This document shows positions 1-14,102 of a stretch of DNA of 64,000 nucleotides, one piece after another (position 1 is the first letter of the stretch; the number at the start of each line of letters is the position of its first letter). The notes under the pieces were generated by a model, which did no database searches, had not been told where the DNA came from, and saw nothing but the letters and a program-made list of their open reading frames with translations. A program made the position numbers and the translations under genes. Source of the DNA: Haliclona indistincta (Eukaryota > Porifera > Demospongiae > Haplosclerida > Chalinidae); NCBI GenBank assembly GCA_964017065.1, contig OZ024788.1:10146047-10210046 (forward strand). The letters are read 5' to 3'.

Positions 1-155
1 CAGACTAAGGGCTTCTACTGTGCAAGATAATTTCTGTACAAACATTAAACAAATATTATAAAGCTGCCTTTCTATGCGTGCTAAGACAGGTCCTGTTCTA
101 GCACCATAGTCAGGTTTCATTAATTATTGATCTAAACTTCTCTTCTTCCATATAG

Positions 156-3100
156 CTATGTCAGGCAGTATGCCTCTCGATGTCTACTCTCTGATGCAGT
201 ATCTGAACATCACACCCGACAAGGTGACCCCACAGGTCATGATGAAGCTGCAGATGGTACAGAATATACTCAATCTCAAGAATCCCGAGCTCACTACGGA
301 TCTCAAAAACCTTCTGGACCAAGGATGGAATCCTGTACAGAATGATGCTATCGACCCTATGGAGAGTGTGAGTTCATAGAGTTATGCTTTATACTGAGTT
401 TCCAGAGTACGTATAGGTTAACCCATGGTACCGAGGCGGTATGCGATATAATTGCGAACCCCTGAGGTTATATCGCGTATGTACTGCCGAGGTGTCATGG
501 ATTAACCATTTTGTAGCCCAGAAACCTCAAGAATATATTGGTTACTAATCGAAGCGCTGAAGGGAGTAGAGCCTCCATAGAAGTCACCAGAGGCGAATGA
601 CAGCGTGCTGCTGAAAGACAGCAGTATATAATCTTGTGTTTGTTTTTCGATTATTGCTACGGTGTTGCTATGTGACTTCACTTCCTGGAAAATACTCGTA
701 TTGCCCATGGTATATGAGATATAACCACCGAGCGGTGCCTTTGATCTTACAGTCGCCTGGGCTACATACAAAATTATGTATTTTTGAAGTTACAGTACCG
801 CTCATGAGTAAGTCTACTCTTGGACGCAGCCTCAAGTGACTAGTAGTTTATTTGTGTGTACGACATTGAGTGCGATTGTCACGATCACAAGCACATGTAG
901 AGCGAGTCACATACACGCAGTTGAAAACTTGCTCGTGAGTGGTACTCTACACAAGAAATTTGTGAAATTATTAATTTTATGATTGGACTTGTGTACAGCT
1001 GAAATGCCTTATAACCTGCTATTTTGCTTCAATGATATTTTATTGCTTTTTCTTGTTTCTGTTACTTCTGTAGTCATCCAGTACTCAGTTGGTAGCTGAT
1101 CTCCAGTCCAAGCTGCAAGAGACAGAGCAACAGATCAGGTCACAAGCTGCCTTTGGTCACTCACTGGAGAAGAGACTAGAGGAACAACATGAGAGACACA
1201 CCCAGGTGAGGACTAGTATACTGAGATGCACTGGAATATACAGAAATGTGCTACTGTTGAGCAAGAAAGTTTAAATTTAGGGTCTTTTAGGACTGCGAAA
1301 TTTAATTGAGCCAAATTTGTAATCCATATCTTGAACTTGTTCAGCAAAAATATGTACATAGCTCAAAATTTTGTAGAGTAATCTATTTATTTTTCTGCAC
1401 AGAGCATCCAAGCACTGATTGCTCAACTAAAAGAACAGAAAGATTCTTTGGTGGAAGAAAAGAAGCGAAAAGAAGAGGTCGGTCACTTGAATTGATTTTA
1501 GAAAATTCACTGTTGCTATGAGGTGCTCTCTTGTTCATAGGACGAGAAGAAAAAGAGAAGAAGAAAGAAGTCACGTAAATCTGACAGTGATTCAGACTCA
1601 GAGAGTGTACCATCAACACGTAGAGGAAAGGTAATTATTGATCTTAACTGTATAAATATGCCTATCTATAATATCGGACAAGTTGAGCAAGTACTTTTTG
1701 TACGTTACATGGAGGTTTAATCTGTATTGCAAATTATTCGTTATACTGTATAGCGGGAAATTTTCGTGGGAGAAAATTTTCGCGAATTTCGCGAATTACA
1801 GGCTATTGGCGAAAATATTATCCACGAATGTCTTGTTTTTGTTGACAAAGATAGGGCAATAGTGCTGATTCGCAAAAAAAATTATTCGCGAAATGCTCTA
1901 TCTTGCACATTCGCCAAAGTTTTCTCCCGCGAAAATTTCCCGCTATACGGTATGGAGGTGTGGTCTCACTGTACTATAAAAACGTTCATTACTATCGAAT
2001 CTAAAAAATACTGACCGTAAACACCATCTTTAGCAGCACTGTCCCAAAATAGAAGAATGCTACACTAAAATACTGGAGCTTCATAGTAAGTTAATGTTGT
2101 GTATTTTGTGTACAGCATAAAAAGAAGAGTGGAAGTGGTATGAAAGGGACCAAGTACCAATTCAAGGGAATTTTAGCAGATAGCGATTCGGATCATGAGC
2201 CCCTGTTGTCTGCTGTGCCAGCCACACCAGCTCCTGTGACTGCTGCTAAATTCAAGGTGAGAGAGGAGGAGGAAGGAAGGAGGAAGGGATGGAGGGAGGG
2301 GAGAGAGAGAGAGGGAGGGAGGAAAGGATGGAGGGAGGGAGGGAGGGAAGGAAGGAAGGAAGGAAGGAGGGAGGGATCGAGGGAGGGAGGGAGGAGGGAA
2401 GGAAGGAAGGAGGAAGGGAGAGAAGGGCGAGAGAGGCATAATGAAGTAAAGAGAATGTGGGTTGGTTATGACAATGGATAAAGAAATTCTTCGGTTTGAA
2501 AAATTGAGCCATTGAAAACTTATACAGTACATAGATCAGAAAAATCGCATATCCAAGGAATGAATGAAACGCTCTGCTTATACAAGACCTTGCTCCTGAT
2601 GACATTTCATGTTTCTGTTTCATTTGTGTAGACTGCTACAATGCAAGCTCAGATTGTCACTCAGGATCTACTGACGTGGGAGGACTTCGAGAAGGCAGAA
2701 ATAGTCACCGTTGAGGAGAGAGATATCCCAGATCCTCCCTCGCCACCAAGCCCAAGATTCCTACTCTGTAAGTAGCTAGCAAAGTCCAATTTTTGTACAT
2801 TGGATCACCGCATTTTGAATGCAGTACTAAAAATTTACCTTTGAATTTATCTTAGAATTTGCTTAAAAGGAAATTTCCTTTTAGCAAATTCTAAGAGTGT
2901 AGTAACAGTTAAAGAGAGTGTAGTTTTTACCTGTTAACAATCATTTTTGATATGGGCGATCGGAATGGATTGCTCTGAGATACCAATTGTATTTTTGTTA
3001 GATACTTTTCATTTGTGGGTTTTTAGTGTGCTATTGTTGTTGAATATAATTATGTGGGATGAAAGAATTACAGTGACTGTGTATACAGTGACTCACTCAG

Positions 3101-4056
3101 TCATAATCTTTTGCTAGCTAACCAAGGTTCATAGTATCGTGTTGTGGGATGGGCGGTCAAATTGACCAAACAAACTCTGTTTGATCTGACATTTTGACCT
3201 GACGAATGTCCTATGACCAGCTGTTATGATATTCGCACAGTACACACACCACAGATGTGTCGCTTGTGATGTGTTGCTTATTCACCGTGTGATGTGTTAA
3301 GCTTGTTCACCATATGTTGTTTTTCTCTTCAGCTGCCATAGACCCAAGAAGCAAATTCAAGCGTAAAGCCACCAGAATGCAGCTGGAGGATCACAGTCGA
3401 GCGATGGAGAGATTTGCTGCTGGAAAGTTTGACAACGATGATGATGATGACGATGATGATGATATTGGTACGCGACTATCTAGTACAGTCGAGCTATAGG
3501 GTCAGGTGTATTGGGTATCATTCTATAGTGTATGATAGTTGAAGTACAGAAGCACAAGAGGGCGATTGATTACATTATGTGTTATTATTATTGTGTAGCT
3601 ATGCAACCAGCCAGACCAATGAAGGGATCAGTGAGGAGAGCTGAAATGTTTCGTTTACTAACAGATGATAGCGAGGTTTGTCATTGTAACCACACCCATA
3701 TTGTCACACATTCAGAATTGTGTTATGAGCATGACTATTTGATGCACGCAAAATAATATTATCTCAAAACGATGTTCCAAGCTTATGCCTAGACCACAGT
3801 TGGAACACAGTATTATTAAATTAAAAGCTTGTATGTGACTCCACTCTCTTTCTCTCTCTCTCTCTCCCTCTCCCTATCTCTCTATCTCTCTCTCTCCCTC
3901 TCCCTATCTCTCTCTCTCTCTCTCTCTCTCTCCCTCCCACTCACTCACTCACTCACTCACTATCCCTCTCTCTCCCTCCTTCAGAACTACACCACTGATG
4001 AGCAAGGTGTTGCTCGACTAGCGGCAAGTAGACCAAGAATAACTCGAGTACACTAA
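156..4056 (+). CDS. Unrecognised coiled-coil, charged protein (3' part, 9 exons)
   Basis: I do not recognise this gene. Nine exons join in frame with GT-AG boundaries: 156-367, 1074-1205, 1403-1477, 1541-1630, 2116-2256, 2632-2767, 3333-3467, 3599-3675, 3985-4056 (TAA), giving about 355 residues. The first exon follows an acceptor (TATAG at 151-155), so the gene probably continues upstream; the ATG at 158 could instead be the start if the earlier exon is UTR. Order of regions: a helical Leu/Met-rich segment, a coiled coil (exons 2-3), a Lys/Arg block followed by a Ser-Asp/Glu stretch (exon 4), a Pro-rich segment (exon 6), then a run of about nine Asp at 3438-3464. The mix of coiled coil and charged tracts suggests a cytoskeletal, centrosomal or nuclear scaffold, but no domain supports a specific role. 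It is convergent with the glycosyltransferase at 4499. Confidence 0.72.
415..509. repeat. Imperfect palindrome (foldback MITE-like)
   Basis: The arms GGTTAACCCATGGTACCGAG and the complement of CTGCCGAGGTGTCATGGATT flank a short loop, and both arms also carry TATAA/GCGATA complements. The element lies in intron 1 of the first gene. It would fold into one long hairpin, typical of a small non-autonomous DNA transposon. Confidence 0.55.
793..947. mobile_element. Short MITE with TA target duplication
   Basis: The left end starts CAGTACCGCTCATGAGTAAG and the right end reads as its near complement (GCTCGTGAGTGGTACT). TA dinucleotides flank it at 791-792 and 948-949. The same terminal repeats bound the larger 56737-57091 element, so both belong to one family. 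Confidence 0.6.
1751..1945. mobile_element. MITE with TAGCGGGAAATTTTCG terminal repeats
   Basis: A perfect 16-bp inverted terminal repeat (TAGCGGGAAATTTTCG) begins at 1751 and its complement ends at 1945. TA flanks both sides (1749-1750, 1946-1947), as expected for a Tc1/mariner-type non-autonomous element. It lies in intron 4 of the first gene, and the interior is non-coding. Confidence 0.65.
2258..2435. repeat. GGAA/GGGA purine-rich microsatellite
   Basis: Degenerate GGGA/GGAA/GAGA repeats start directly at the 5' splice site of intron 5 of the first gene. This is the one large tract in the window that is purine-rich on the transcribed sense strand. Long ORFs across it are repeat artefacts. 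Confidence 0.9.
3840..3982. repeat. CT-rich microsatellite at 3' splice site
   Basis: CTCTCT, CCCTAT and CTCA repeats fill the end of the last intron of the first gene and merge with the acceptor polypyrimidine tract (TTCAG at 3980-3984). Confidence 0.9.
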
Positions 4057-4498
4057 CACACTCAATTAACTAGTGAACATTTACCATTATTAAATTAACA
4101 CCAATTTATAGTCCTCCCAAACTGCCATTTTGATTTATTGTCAAAGTTTTGTTTGTGTCTAACTGCACTTCACATGCACTAACCAGTTTTATGATGAATT
4201 GAAAAAAAAAACCTGGACCTTAGAAATTGTAACTTTGTGCATATCATTTACACCTAAAAATAGACGTTTGAACGTCAATACTTGGAAGTTGGATCGTAGC
4301 TACCATCAATATGATGTAGCAATAAGCTTCTGTGCACTCCCGGTATACATTGTAATTTTTTAAGGAAGCTAAGTATTGTGTCAGTACGTAACTAAATCGC
4401 TTGCCTGTGTGTTGAATTCAGATCAGATCAGATGAAAACCATATCACAAAAAATATTAAAAATGAAGATTTAAAGCTGAATAATTTTCAATACACTCA
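4057..4498. other. Intergenic, convergent 3' ends
   Basis: This spacer lies between the stop codons of two convergent genes. I see no ORF, repeat array or RNA gene in it. It presumably carries the 3' UTRs of both. Confidence 0.6.
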
Positions 4499-5917
4499 CT
4501 ATCTGGGTTTGCAATCTCGATTGTAATCCTTTATATTTTGTGCTAATATTCTTCTCTCTAAACAGTCCATAATGACAGGGTCATCCTCCATGAAATACTT
4601 GTTGAAGAAAAAGTATGTTGTGCTATGCTTGGTAGCGGCGTCGAATATTCGCGGAAGGTCAGGAGTCGTGAGAATGCACATATAGTGTACGACCTTTCCT
4701 GGGCAAGATCGAAGGTTATTAGACCATGTCCAGTACTGCTTAGCAACGATCACTTTACCATTTGCACCACCTCTGCCTTTGGGGGCCTCTGGCAGTTTAT
4801 AGAGAGAGCCAAAGAAGTATTCTTCCGGTATTCGGACATCCTTTATATAACGCCGAAAATCTTTCGCCTTCTTGTTGGTGAAGAGAAAATTCATAAACTC
4901 TCTGGTTAAGACTATGTAGTTACTGGACTTGTAAATTTTAATGTTGTGTGGAGGTTTGCCAACTTTGACGCGAATTCTTCGTAATCGACCTTTGGGGTCA
5001 ACAATGTTTTTATACGTCATTCTACGAAGCATTTCTTTCCGAGGAGGATCATGGGGACCGATGAGAGAAGCACCGTTCTTGTTCTTGAGAACATTGACAA
5101 TCTCCTGGTTGCTGCTGAAGGGCAGCTCTCTACCACAGAGAATCAGCATGTAGCGCCATTTCGAGTTAGGGAAACGTTCCTGTATTTTATTTACACAGAG
5201 AAGTTGCGATTCCATAATTGTAACGTGTTTGTAGGTGACACTAAGCAATTGGTCTGGTACGACTACGTTTGGCAGACAAGAGGTAAGTTGCCTCAAACCA
5301 TCAGCCAACTTCTTGCCGGCCTTAGCGTCAGGGTGGATGCAGTAGACATTGTGAGGCCGATAGACAACGCGTAAAAATCTCACAACTTGTTGAGGTGCTG
5401 TGTGCATTGTAATCACAAACCCAAGAGGAAAATTTCTCTCAGAATCGGACACATAATAGTAGTCAGAGAACAGCCTCTTCACGAATGCACAGTCACTGAG
5501 ATTAGCCAAGAACTGGTCATCTGAAAGAGGTGCTTTCCAGTTGGTTAGTAGTTTCTTGATTCTGTTCAATTCAGTTTTATTGCTGCCGGATTCTAGACTG
5601 AGACAGTTTGCTGCCGGGGCAGGATAGAGCGAGTTTACTGGGTTGTCCCAGGCACGCACCATGTCACCAGTAACACTAGTACACCCTAGGCTGGGATTCT
5701 GAACCAAGGGCTCGGATTGAAATGAGTTCATTGCCTTCGTTCTCTTGCTGGGTTCTATAGCTACCAGCTGTATGACTGCGCTCTTGTTCTTGCTGATGGT
5801 CCCACGAAACGAATAGACCAGCCCCATCACCACCATTGCAGCAACAGCGAGGCAGATGAGGAGCGGGAAGCCGCAACCTCTCGCTTTTTGCAGCATTGAC
5901 GCGCGCTCCTCTAGCAT
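4499..5917 (-). CDS. Core-2/I-branching beta-1,6-N-acetylglucosaminyltransferase-like (GT14)
   Basis: This is a single-exon gene of 472 residues from the ATG at 5917. An in-frame ATG further upstream (6049) would overlap the PFDN5 start, so it was rejected. It is a type II Golgi membrane protein: short cytosolic tail, TM helix at about residues 15-37, a Ser/Pro-rich stem, then a catalytic domain from about residue 160. Family signatures include LGFVITMHT, YCIHPDAK, WRYMLILCGRELPF and, near the C-terminus, SNYIVLTREF with RIPEEYFFGSL, which holds the Glu expected as catalytic base in GCNT1-type enzymes. Potential N-glycosylation sites are NKT and NLS in the stem. Family members transfer GlcNAc in beta-1,6 linkage onto O-glycan or polylactosamine galactose/GalNAc; the exact acceptor cannot be read here. 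It is divergent with PFDN5, only 73 bp ATG to ATG. Confidence 0.88.
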   Translation of the reverse strand: MLEERASMLQKARGCGFPLLICLAVAAMVVMGLVYSFRGTISKNKSAVIQLVAIEPSKRTKAMNSFQSEPLVQNPSLGCTSVTGDMVRAWDNPVNSLYPAPAANCLSLESGSNKTELNRIKKLLTNWKAPLSDDQFLANLSDCAFVKRLFSDYYYVSDSERNFPLGFVITMHTAPQQVVRFLRVVYRPHNVYCIHPDAKAGKKLADGLRQLTSCLPNVVVPDQLLSVTYKHVTIMESQLLCVNKIQERFPNSKWRYMLILCGRELPFSSNQEIVNVLKNKNGASLIGPHDPPRKEMLRRMTYKNIVDPKGRLRRIRVKVGKPPHNIKIYKSSNYIVLTREFMNFLFTNKKAKDFRRYIKDVRIPEEYFFGSLYKLPEAPKGRGGANGKVIVAKQYWTWSNNLRSCPGKVVHYMCILTTPDLPRIFDAATKHSTTYFFFNKYFMEDDPVIMDCLERRILAQNIKDYNRDCKPR

Positions 5918-5990
5918 GCAAACTAGTATAGGCGGAGCGAAACAAGTGGTAACTCCGCCCAGTAAGTATCTGAGCAAATTGCAAAGCAGC
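5918..5990. promoter_or_regulatory. Compact bidirectional promoter region (GT14 / PFDN5)
   Basis: The two start codons face away from each other with only 73 bp between them, so the promoter and both 5' UTRs must lie here or inside the neighbouring coding sequence. It contains GGCGGAGC and CCGCCC boxes and no TATA box, as expected for a housekeeping-type bidirectional promoter. No transcription start was measured. Confidence 0.55.
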
Positions 5991-8764
<2,774 letters not shown>

Positions 8765-9311
8765 ACTATATCACTGTTGTATGATAATATTCATGTTGCT
8801 TTCCAGCCATGTCTTTGACACAATGTTCCCATGATCGATAATATAGTCTGGGTCTAAAGATCTTTGAATGGCGACCTACGCAATGAAGTTTTTCTGTGCC
8901 ATTATTATATAATTTTGCCGGCAGACATAGGCACATAAAAACAACATGCAAACTGGTGGGGCACTAAAATTCATAAGCCTGCTGATACATGATTACTACA
9001 TTACATTTCAAAGCAGCTTATCTAAGGGCCTGTTGAACCTGAGACACTTACAATGTATGTACATTGCAGGCTCTTCAGCAAGGAAATGAGTTTGTAGACA
9101 GTGTGTGACAAATAACAACGACCTATTGTCACATCGCAACCAGCTGCATAATAATATAGAATTATAAATAACTTTTAATTCCTGCAAGTTAGGCTCATGA
9201 CAAAACCACCTACATGTATTATCGGAACCAATCGCCTACGGCTATATGTAGTAATAACCTCACTACTATTATATTTTGGACTCAAGTTGCTGTCACGTAC
9301 GTTATCTCATC
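8765..9311. other. Intergenic, upstream of six-cysteine gene A
   Basis: No ORF or repeat of note. The last ~120 bp (from about 9190) carry ACCAATC and TATTATATTTTGGACTC motifs. These recur before the ATG of the three downstream copies, so they probably form the promoter. Confidence 0.5.
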
Positions 9312-10072
9312 ATGAAGGCTACACTGGTTCTCATGTTAGTTGCAGTTACCATTGCCTGCTGCTACTGTCTACCACAAGATGACCAAGAGCCAGTGCCAAA
9401 GAGTAAATTATCTTATTGTACTAAAATTAATAACTGAATTTGTAATTTTTGCAGTAATTGATTGCTACACTAATAGTATTAGCTGCAATGGAGCACATGT
9501 TCCATCTGGCTCTTTTGGTCATTGCTGCTTTGAACTTGCAGGAAAATCTTATACAATTCAAGGCCAATGCCATAAGTGTTTTGAAAACGGTGCTGAATTA
9601 AAATAAATTTTTAGATGAACATTTATAATTTGTTCAGTGTTTGAGTGCTACTTGAGTCGTGACTGTTCTGGAGTACCCATCCCCACTCACTCTACTGGTC
9701 ATTGCTGCAATGAAATCGATGGAGAATCTTATAACATTCTTGGGCAATGCTATAAGTGTATTAAGGAGCTAGGTGCCAAATCGAAATTAATTTTAAATAT
9801 CGTACATTTGTATCTTTGTAGTGATTGAGTGCTATAAGAGTAGAAGCTGTGAAGGAGAGTATTTTCCCACCCATTCTGGTAATCATTGCTGCTATGAACA
9901 GGATGGGCAATCTTACAAACAATCAGGAAATTGCTATAGTATGTGCATTGGTATTATGGTAGTATTTCAAAAATATGTCGAGGTATCAATTTCTCCTGCA
10001 TTAGCTACATCATGCCAGCATGTGTCAGTGCTATGTTACATGATATTTATTATACACCTTGCAGATTGCTAA
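9312..10072 (+). CDS. Secreted six-cysteine-module protein, copy A
   Basis: Five exons (9312-9402, 9455-9589, 9638-9772, 9822-9938, 10065-10072) join in one frame for 161 residues. Exon 1 encodes a signal peptide (MKATLVLMLVAVTIACCYC) and a short acidic linker. Exons 2-4 each encode one module of about 40-45 residues with the pattern C-x6-C, a PS/PT-S-x-x-HCC centre, a GxSY motif and a final C-x2-C; exon 5 adds only the last Cys and the stop. Every internal exon is phase 1-1, so modules can be added or lost without changing frame. The third-module donor is strong (GTATGT); the first two are weak (GTGCTG, GTGCCA) and are inferred from phase. I do not recognise a named domain. A secreted defence, matrix or toxin-like peptide role is possible but unproven. 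Confidence 0.7.
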
Positions 10073-10764
10073 AGAGGATTACCAGATGTCACAATGGAAC
10101 AAGAACTGTCACAATAGATATTTCGTACATTCTAGAATTGTTGTACATTGTGAATTACATCAAGACATTAAAAAGGAGTGCCTATACTTGCTAAAGCTAA
10201 GAGTGACTTAGTAACAGTAGTATGACTCCCTTAAAGTAATCTATATAAATTTTTCTCTTGTAACACATGTTTAACTTCAAATTTGTTCCAAGCAGCAAAC
10301 ACGCCATACTGTGACAAATCACATTGCGGGTTTCATGTAAAGTTGTTGCGAGGGAGGTGAAGCACGCATCGATGAAACTTTGGGGAGCGAGATAATCATA
10401 TAGATGCTAAGAAATACTGGTATTGTATAACTCAAGTGGGGGCAAGCCTGAGAATAGTTCAAGGGTGTGAGCGCCTCCCTAACTCAGTGAAACCCTGAGT
10501 GATGTGATGCAACTTGTTGCTAGACAAACAAAAGCAGTTTTTTTTAATCAGATCTCTTGTCATGTCCCAACCACTGAGCTGTGTAAAGTTTGCAGCAAAG
10601 TTTTAAAGTACCTGAAAGTTAGTCTCATGATAACACTACCTAATGTTGACCCATTCAACTATAATGGAACCAATCACCTACAGTTACTATATGCTATGTC
10701 TATAGTAACCTAACAACTATTATATTCTGGACTCGTGTGTGCATTGCTGTCACGTTATCTCATC
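10073..10764. other. Spacer between six-cysteine copies A and B
   Basis: Non-coding. Much of it is repeated downstream at 11553-12297 and partly at 13846-14100 (for example TTTGTTCCAAGCAGCAAAC and GTGATGTGATGCAACTTGTT). The duplicated unit is therefore the whole gene plus about 700 bp of upstream DNA. Confidence 0.7.
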
Positions 10765-11552
10765 ATGAAGGCTACACTGGTTCTCATGTTAGTTGCAGTT
10801 ACCATTGGCTGCTGCTACTGTCTACCACGAGGTGACCAAGATCCAGAGTCAAGGAGTAAATTATCGTATTGTAATAATTAATTACATATTAATTTGTCAT
10901 TTTTGCAGTGGTAGAGTGCTACACTAATAGTATTAGCTGTAATGGACCACATGTTCCTTCTAACTCTTTTGGTCATTGCTGCTTTGAAATTCAAGGAAAA
11001 TCTTATACAATTGGAGACAGATGCAAAAAGTGTCCAAACGGTGCCAAATTAAATTTTAAAAGTATTGGAGTAAATTACATTTATTGCAGGAGATTATATG
11101 TGCTACACTACCAGTAGTACATGTGAAGGAATACCTGTTCCTACTCTTTCAACTAGTCATTGCTGTTATGAACTTGATGGAGAATCTTATACAATTCATG
11201 GCAGCTATTGCTATGAGTGTCATAAGGAACAAGGTTGTCAGATCAAAATTAAATATCGTACATAATAATTATTACAACATTAATTTTATAACTTTGTAGT
11301 GATTGAGTGCTATATGAAGAGTAAACGCTGTGAAGGAGAGACTTCTCCCGCTAATGGTGTTCATCATTGCTGCTATGAAATGAATGGACAATCTTATGAA
11401 CGATCAGGAAAATGCTATAGTATGTTATGGGCATTATTTTATTTCAAAAAGATATCAAAAGTACTAATTTATCCTGCATTAGCTACATCGTGCCGGCATG
11501 TGTTAGTGCTATGTTACATGATGTTTTATTATTATATCTTGCAGTTTGTTAA
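10765..11552 (+). CDS. Secreted six-cysteine-module protein, copy B
   Basis: Exons 10765-10855, 10909-11040, 11090-11233, 11300-11419 and 11545-11552 give 164 residues with the same architecture as copy A: a nearly identical signal peptide, three modules and a Cys-stop exon. Module 1 is close to that of copy A (CYTNSISCNGPHVP) and module 3 corresponds to module 3 of A. Module 2 differs more (starts MCYTTSSTC and has an extra residue near the CxxC). The frame is open throughout. Donor sites of modules 1 and 2 are weak, as in copy A. The intact frame and similar intron positions argue for a functional tandem duplicate. Confidence 0.7.
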
Positions 11553-12297
11553 AAAGGATTACCAGATGTCACAGTGAAAGAAGAACTGTCACAATAGAAC
11601 TCATCATTCATTTTCATGTATAATGTAGAATTGTTGTACATTGTGAAATTACATCAAGACATTAAAAAGGAGTGCCTATATACTTGCTAAAGCTAAGAGT
11701 GACTTAGTAACAGTAGTTGCTAGAGGGCAGTACTGAGGTGTATGCAGTGAGACAGTAAGTGCTGCATGACTCCCTTAAAGCATCAATTGTAATCTATAAC
11801 TTTTTCTCTTAGCACTTCAAATTTGTTCCAAGCAGCAAACAAGCCGTACTGTGACAAATCACGTTGCGGGTTTCATGTAAAAATTGTTGCAAGGGGGTGA
11901 AGCACGCATCAATGAAACTTTGGGGAGCGAGATCATTATAGATGCTAAGAACTATACTGGTATTGTATAACTCAAGAATAGTTCAAGGGTGTGAGCGCCT
12001 CCCTAACCCAGTGAAACCCTGAGTGATGTGATGCAACTTGTTGCTAGACAAACATAAGCAGTTTTTTAATCAGATCTCTTGTCATGTCCCAACCATTGAG
12101 CTGTGTAAAGTTTGCAGCAAAGTTGTAAAGTACCTATAATTCCTGCAAGTTAGTGGCTTCATACACTACCTAATGTCGACCCATTCAACTACAATGGAAC
12201 CAATCACCTACAGTTACCGTGCCATGTTTTATAGTAACGTCACTACTAGCTATATTATTATGGACTTGAGTGTGCATTGCTGTCACATCATTTCATC
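11553..12297. other. Spacer between six-cysteine copies B and C
   Basis: A duplicate of the A-B spacer with small indels, ending in the ACCAATC-containing promoter-like block. No additional ORF was seen. Confidence 0.65.
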
Positions 12298-13266
12298 ATG
12301 AAGGCTACACAGTTGGTTACTATGTTAGGTGCAGTTACCATTGGCTGCTGCTATTGTCTACCACAAGACCAGGAACCAGTACCAAAGAGTAAAGTTAAAT
12401 CACATTGGACTAAAATCTTAACTAAATATGTCATTTTTTGAATGCTACACTAGTAGTAGTTATTGTGATGGAGTACATGTTCGACTAGTTCTTTTTGGTC
12501 ATTGCTGCTTTGAAATTCAAAGAAAATCTTATACAATTGGAGACAGATGCAATAAGTGTCATGAAAACGGTGCAAATTAAATTTCAAAGTATTGGAATAA
12601 ATTAAATTTATTGCAGTGAATGATATGTGCTACATTACCAGTAGTACATGTGAAGGAATACCTGTTCCTACTCATTCAAGTGGTCACTGCTGTCATGAAC
12701 TTGATAGAGAATCTTATATAATACGTGGCTCAGTCTATTGCTATGAGTTTCTTAAGGGAATTTGTACTTTGTAAATATCATACAATTGGTCTAAATTGTA
12801 ATTTTGTAGAGATTGAGTGCTATAAGAGTAGAAGTTGTGAAGGAGCACATTTTCCCACTTATTCTGGTAATCATTGCTGCAATGAACAGGATGGACAATC
12901 TTTTGTACAAACAGGCCGTTGCTATAGTGCGTTAAGGGCAGTCTTATCATTGTGGTATTATAAAAAATGGTAGTACTTAGACACCTACATGTATTTGTTG
13001 CTTTCTCAAAAGACTACATGGTTTTCTCTTTCTCTTCTGATTGATACTTTGAGAAAGACCACTGAGGCTTAGTCACTTTCAAAAGTATAAATTTGTCTTT
13101 GTATTACTGGTATCATGGACAAATGTGTTAGTGTACATGTAGCTACGTATGCATCCACTCAAAGACACCTTTTGATAATGTTTACTGTGCATGATGTTTT
13201 ATTACACATCCTGCAGATTGCTACAGGGGACTGCCAGATGCCGGAGAACTGTCACTGTGCCAATAG
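12298..13266 (+). pseudogene. Six-cysteine-module gene, copy C (probably decaying)
   Basis: Exon 1 (12298-12388) still encodes an intact leader. The acceptor before module 1 is deleted (TTTTTTGAATGCTAC where A and B have TTTTTGCAG), so module 1 (about 12440-12570) can no longer be spliced in normally. Module 2 (12618-~12765) has lost the second Cys of its CxxC (Phe instead) and a usable donor; the best GT gives a stop at the next junction. Module 3 (about 12811-12929) is intact. The final exon has lost the conserved stop (TAC for TAA), so reading would run to TAG at 13264. I call it a pseudogene; a shorter spliced product from phase-compatible exons cannot be excluded. Confidence 0.62.
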
Positions 13267-14102
13267 AACTTTTGTCATGCATTTTCAGTCATACATTCTA
13301 GAGTAGGCAGTTGTACACTGTTAAGCGTGCAGTACAATGACTTAAAATTACTTCTAAAACACAGATATTAAAACTGAGGAGAGCCTATAATGTGCTAAAG
13401 CTAATAGTGACCTAGCAACAAGTAGCTGCAGTACCGTGAGGTGTATTAGACAATTAAAGTGCTGCATGGGTTTTCTCATAAAGTAGTTATAGTGTTTCAT
13501 GTAATCATGTGTTCCTCTAAAATCCATAGGGTAGAATTTTCTCTCTTTGATAATTTTCTTTTTTGAGAATTTTCTCAGTTTTTCATTAGTATTCTCAATT
13601 AAGGCACTGAACTTTCACTGCAATAACTATTGCTAACATAAAGCTCTATCAACTGATATCTAGCACATATAATTCTTTAACAGTTTTATGAATTCTGCAC
13701 GTACTGCAAAATTAACCTGTTTGATATGGATACATCTTTGCAAATGGTTCAGTTGCTGAAAGTGGATTAGGGTCAGTCTAGTGGAGGAGCAGAACACTCA
13801 CTTCAGATTATAATCGGGACTGGCATAGCCATCTTTGTTGCCTGAGTGATGTGATGCAACTTGTTTCTAGACAAAACATAAGCAGTTTTTAAAATCAGAT
13901 CTCTTGTCATGTCCCAACCACTGAGCTGTGTAAAGTTTGCAGCAAAGTTGTAAAGTATCTATAATTCCTACACTACACCTAATGTCGACCCATTCAACTA
14001 CAATGGAACCAATCACCTACAGTTACCGTGCCGTGTTTTATAGTAACCTCACAACTATCATATTCTGGACTCGAGTGTGCATTGCTGTCACGTCATTTTA
14101 TC
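13267..14102. other. Recombinant spacer with relic of RING/TRAF-family exon
   Basis: Bases about 13797-13843 (CACTCACTTCAGATTATAAT and following GACTGGCATAGCCATC) match the 3' exon of the RING/TRAF gene at 17038-17086. At about 13844 the sequence switches to the usual upstream block of the six-cysteine genes (GTGATGTGATGCAACTTGTT). The rest of the interval is AT-rich and shows no ORF. Confidence 0.65.

Noticed and set aside
2850..2895. CTTAGAATTTGCT... palindrome
   Set aside because: A clear 45-bp hairpin, but too short and without flanking duplication to call a mobile element; the word AGCAAATTCTAAG recurs near 26131, suggesting a dispersed fragment.
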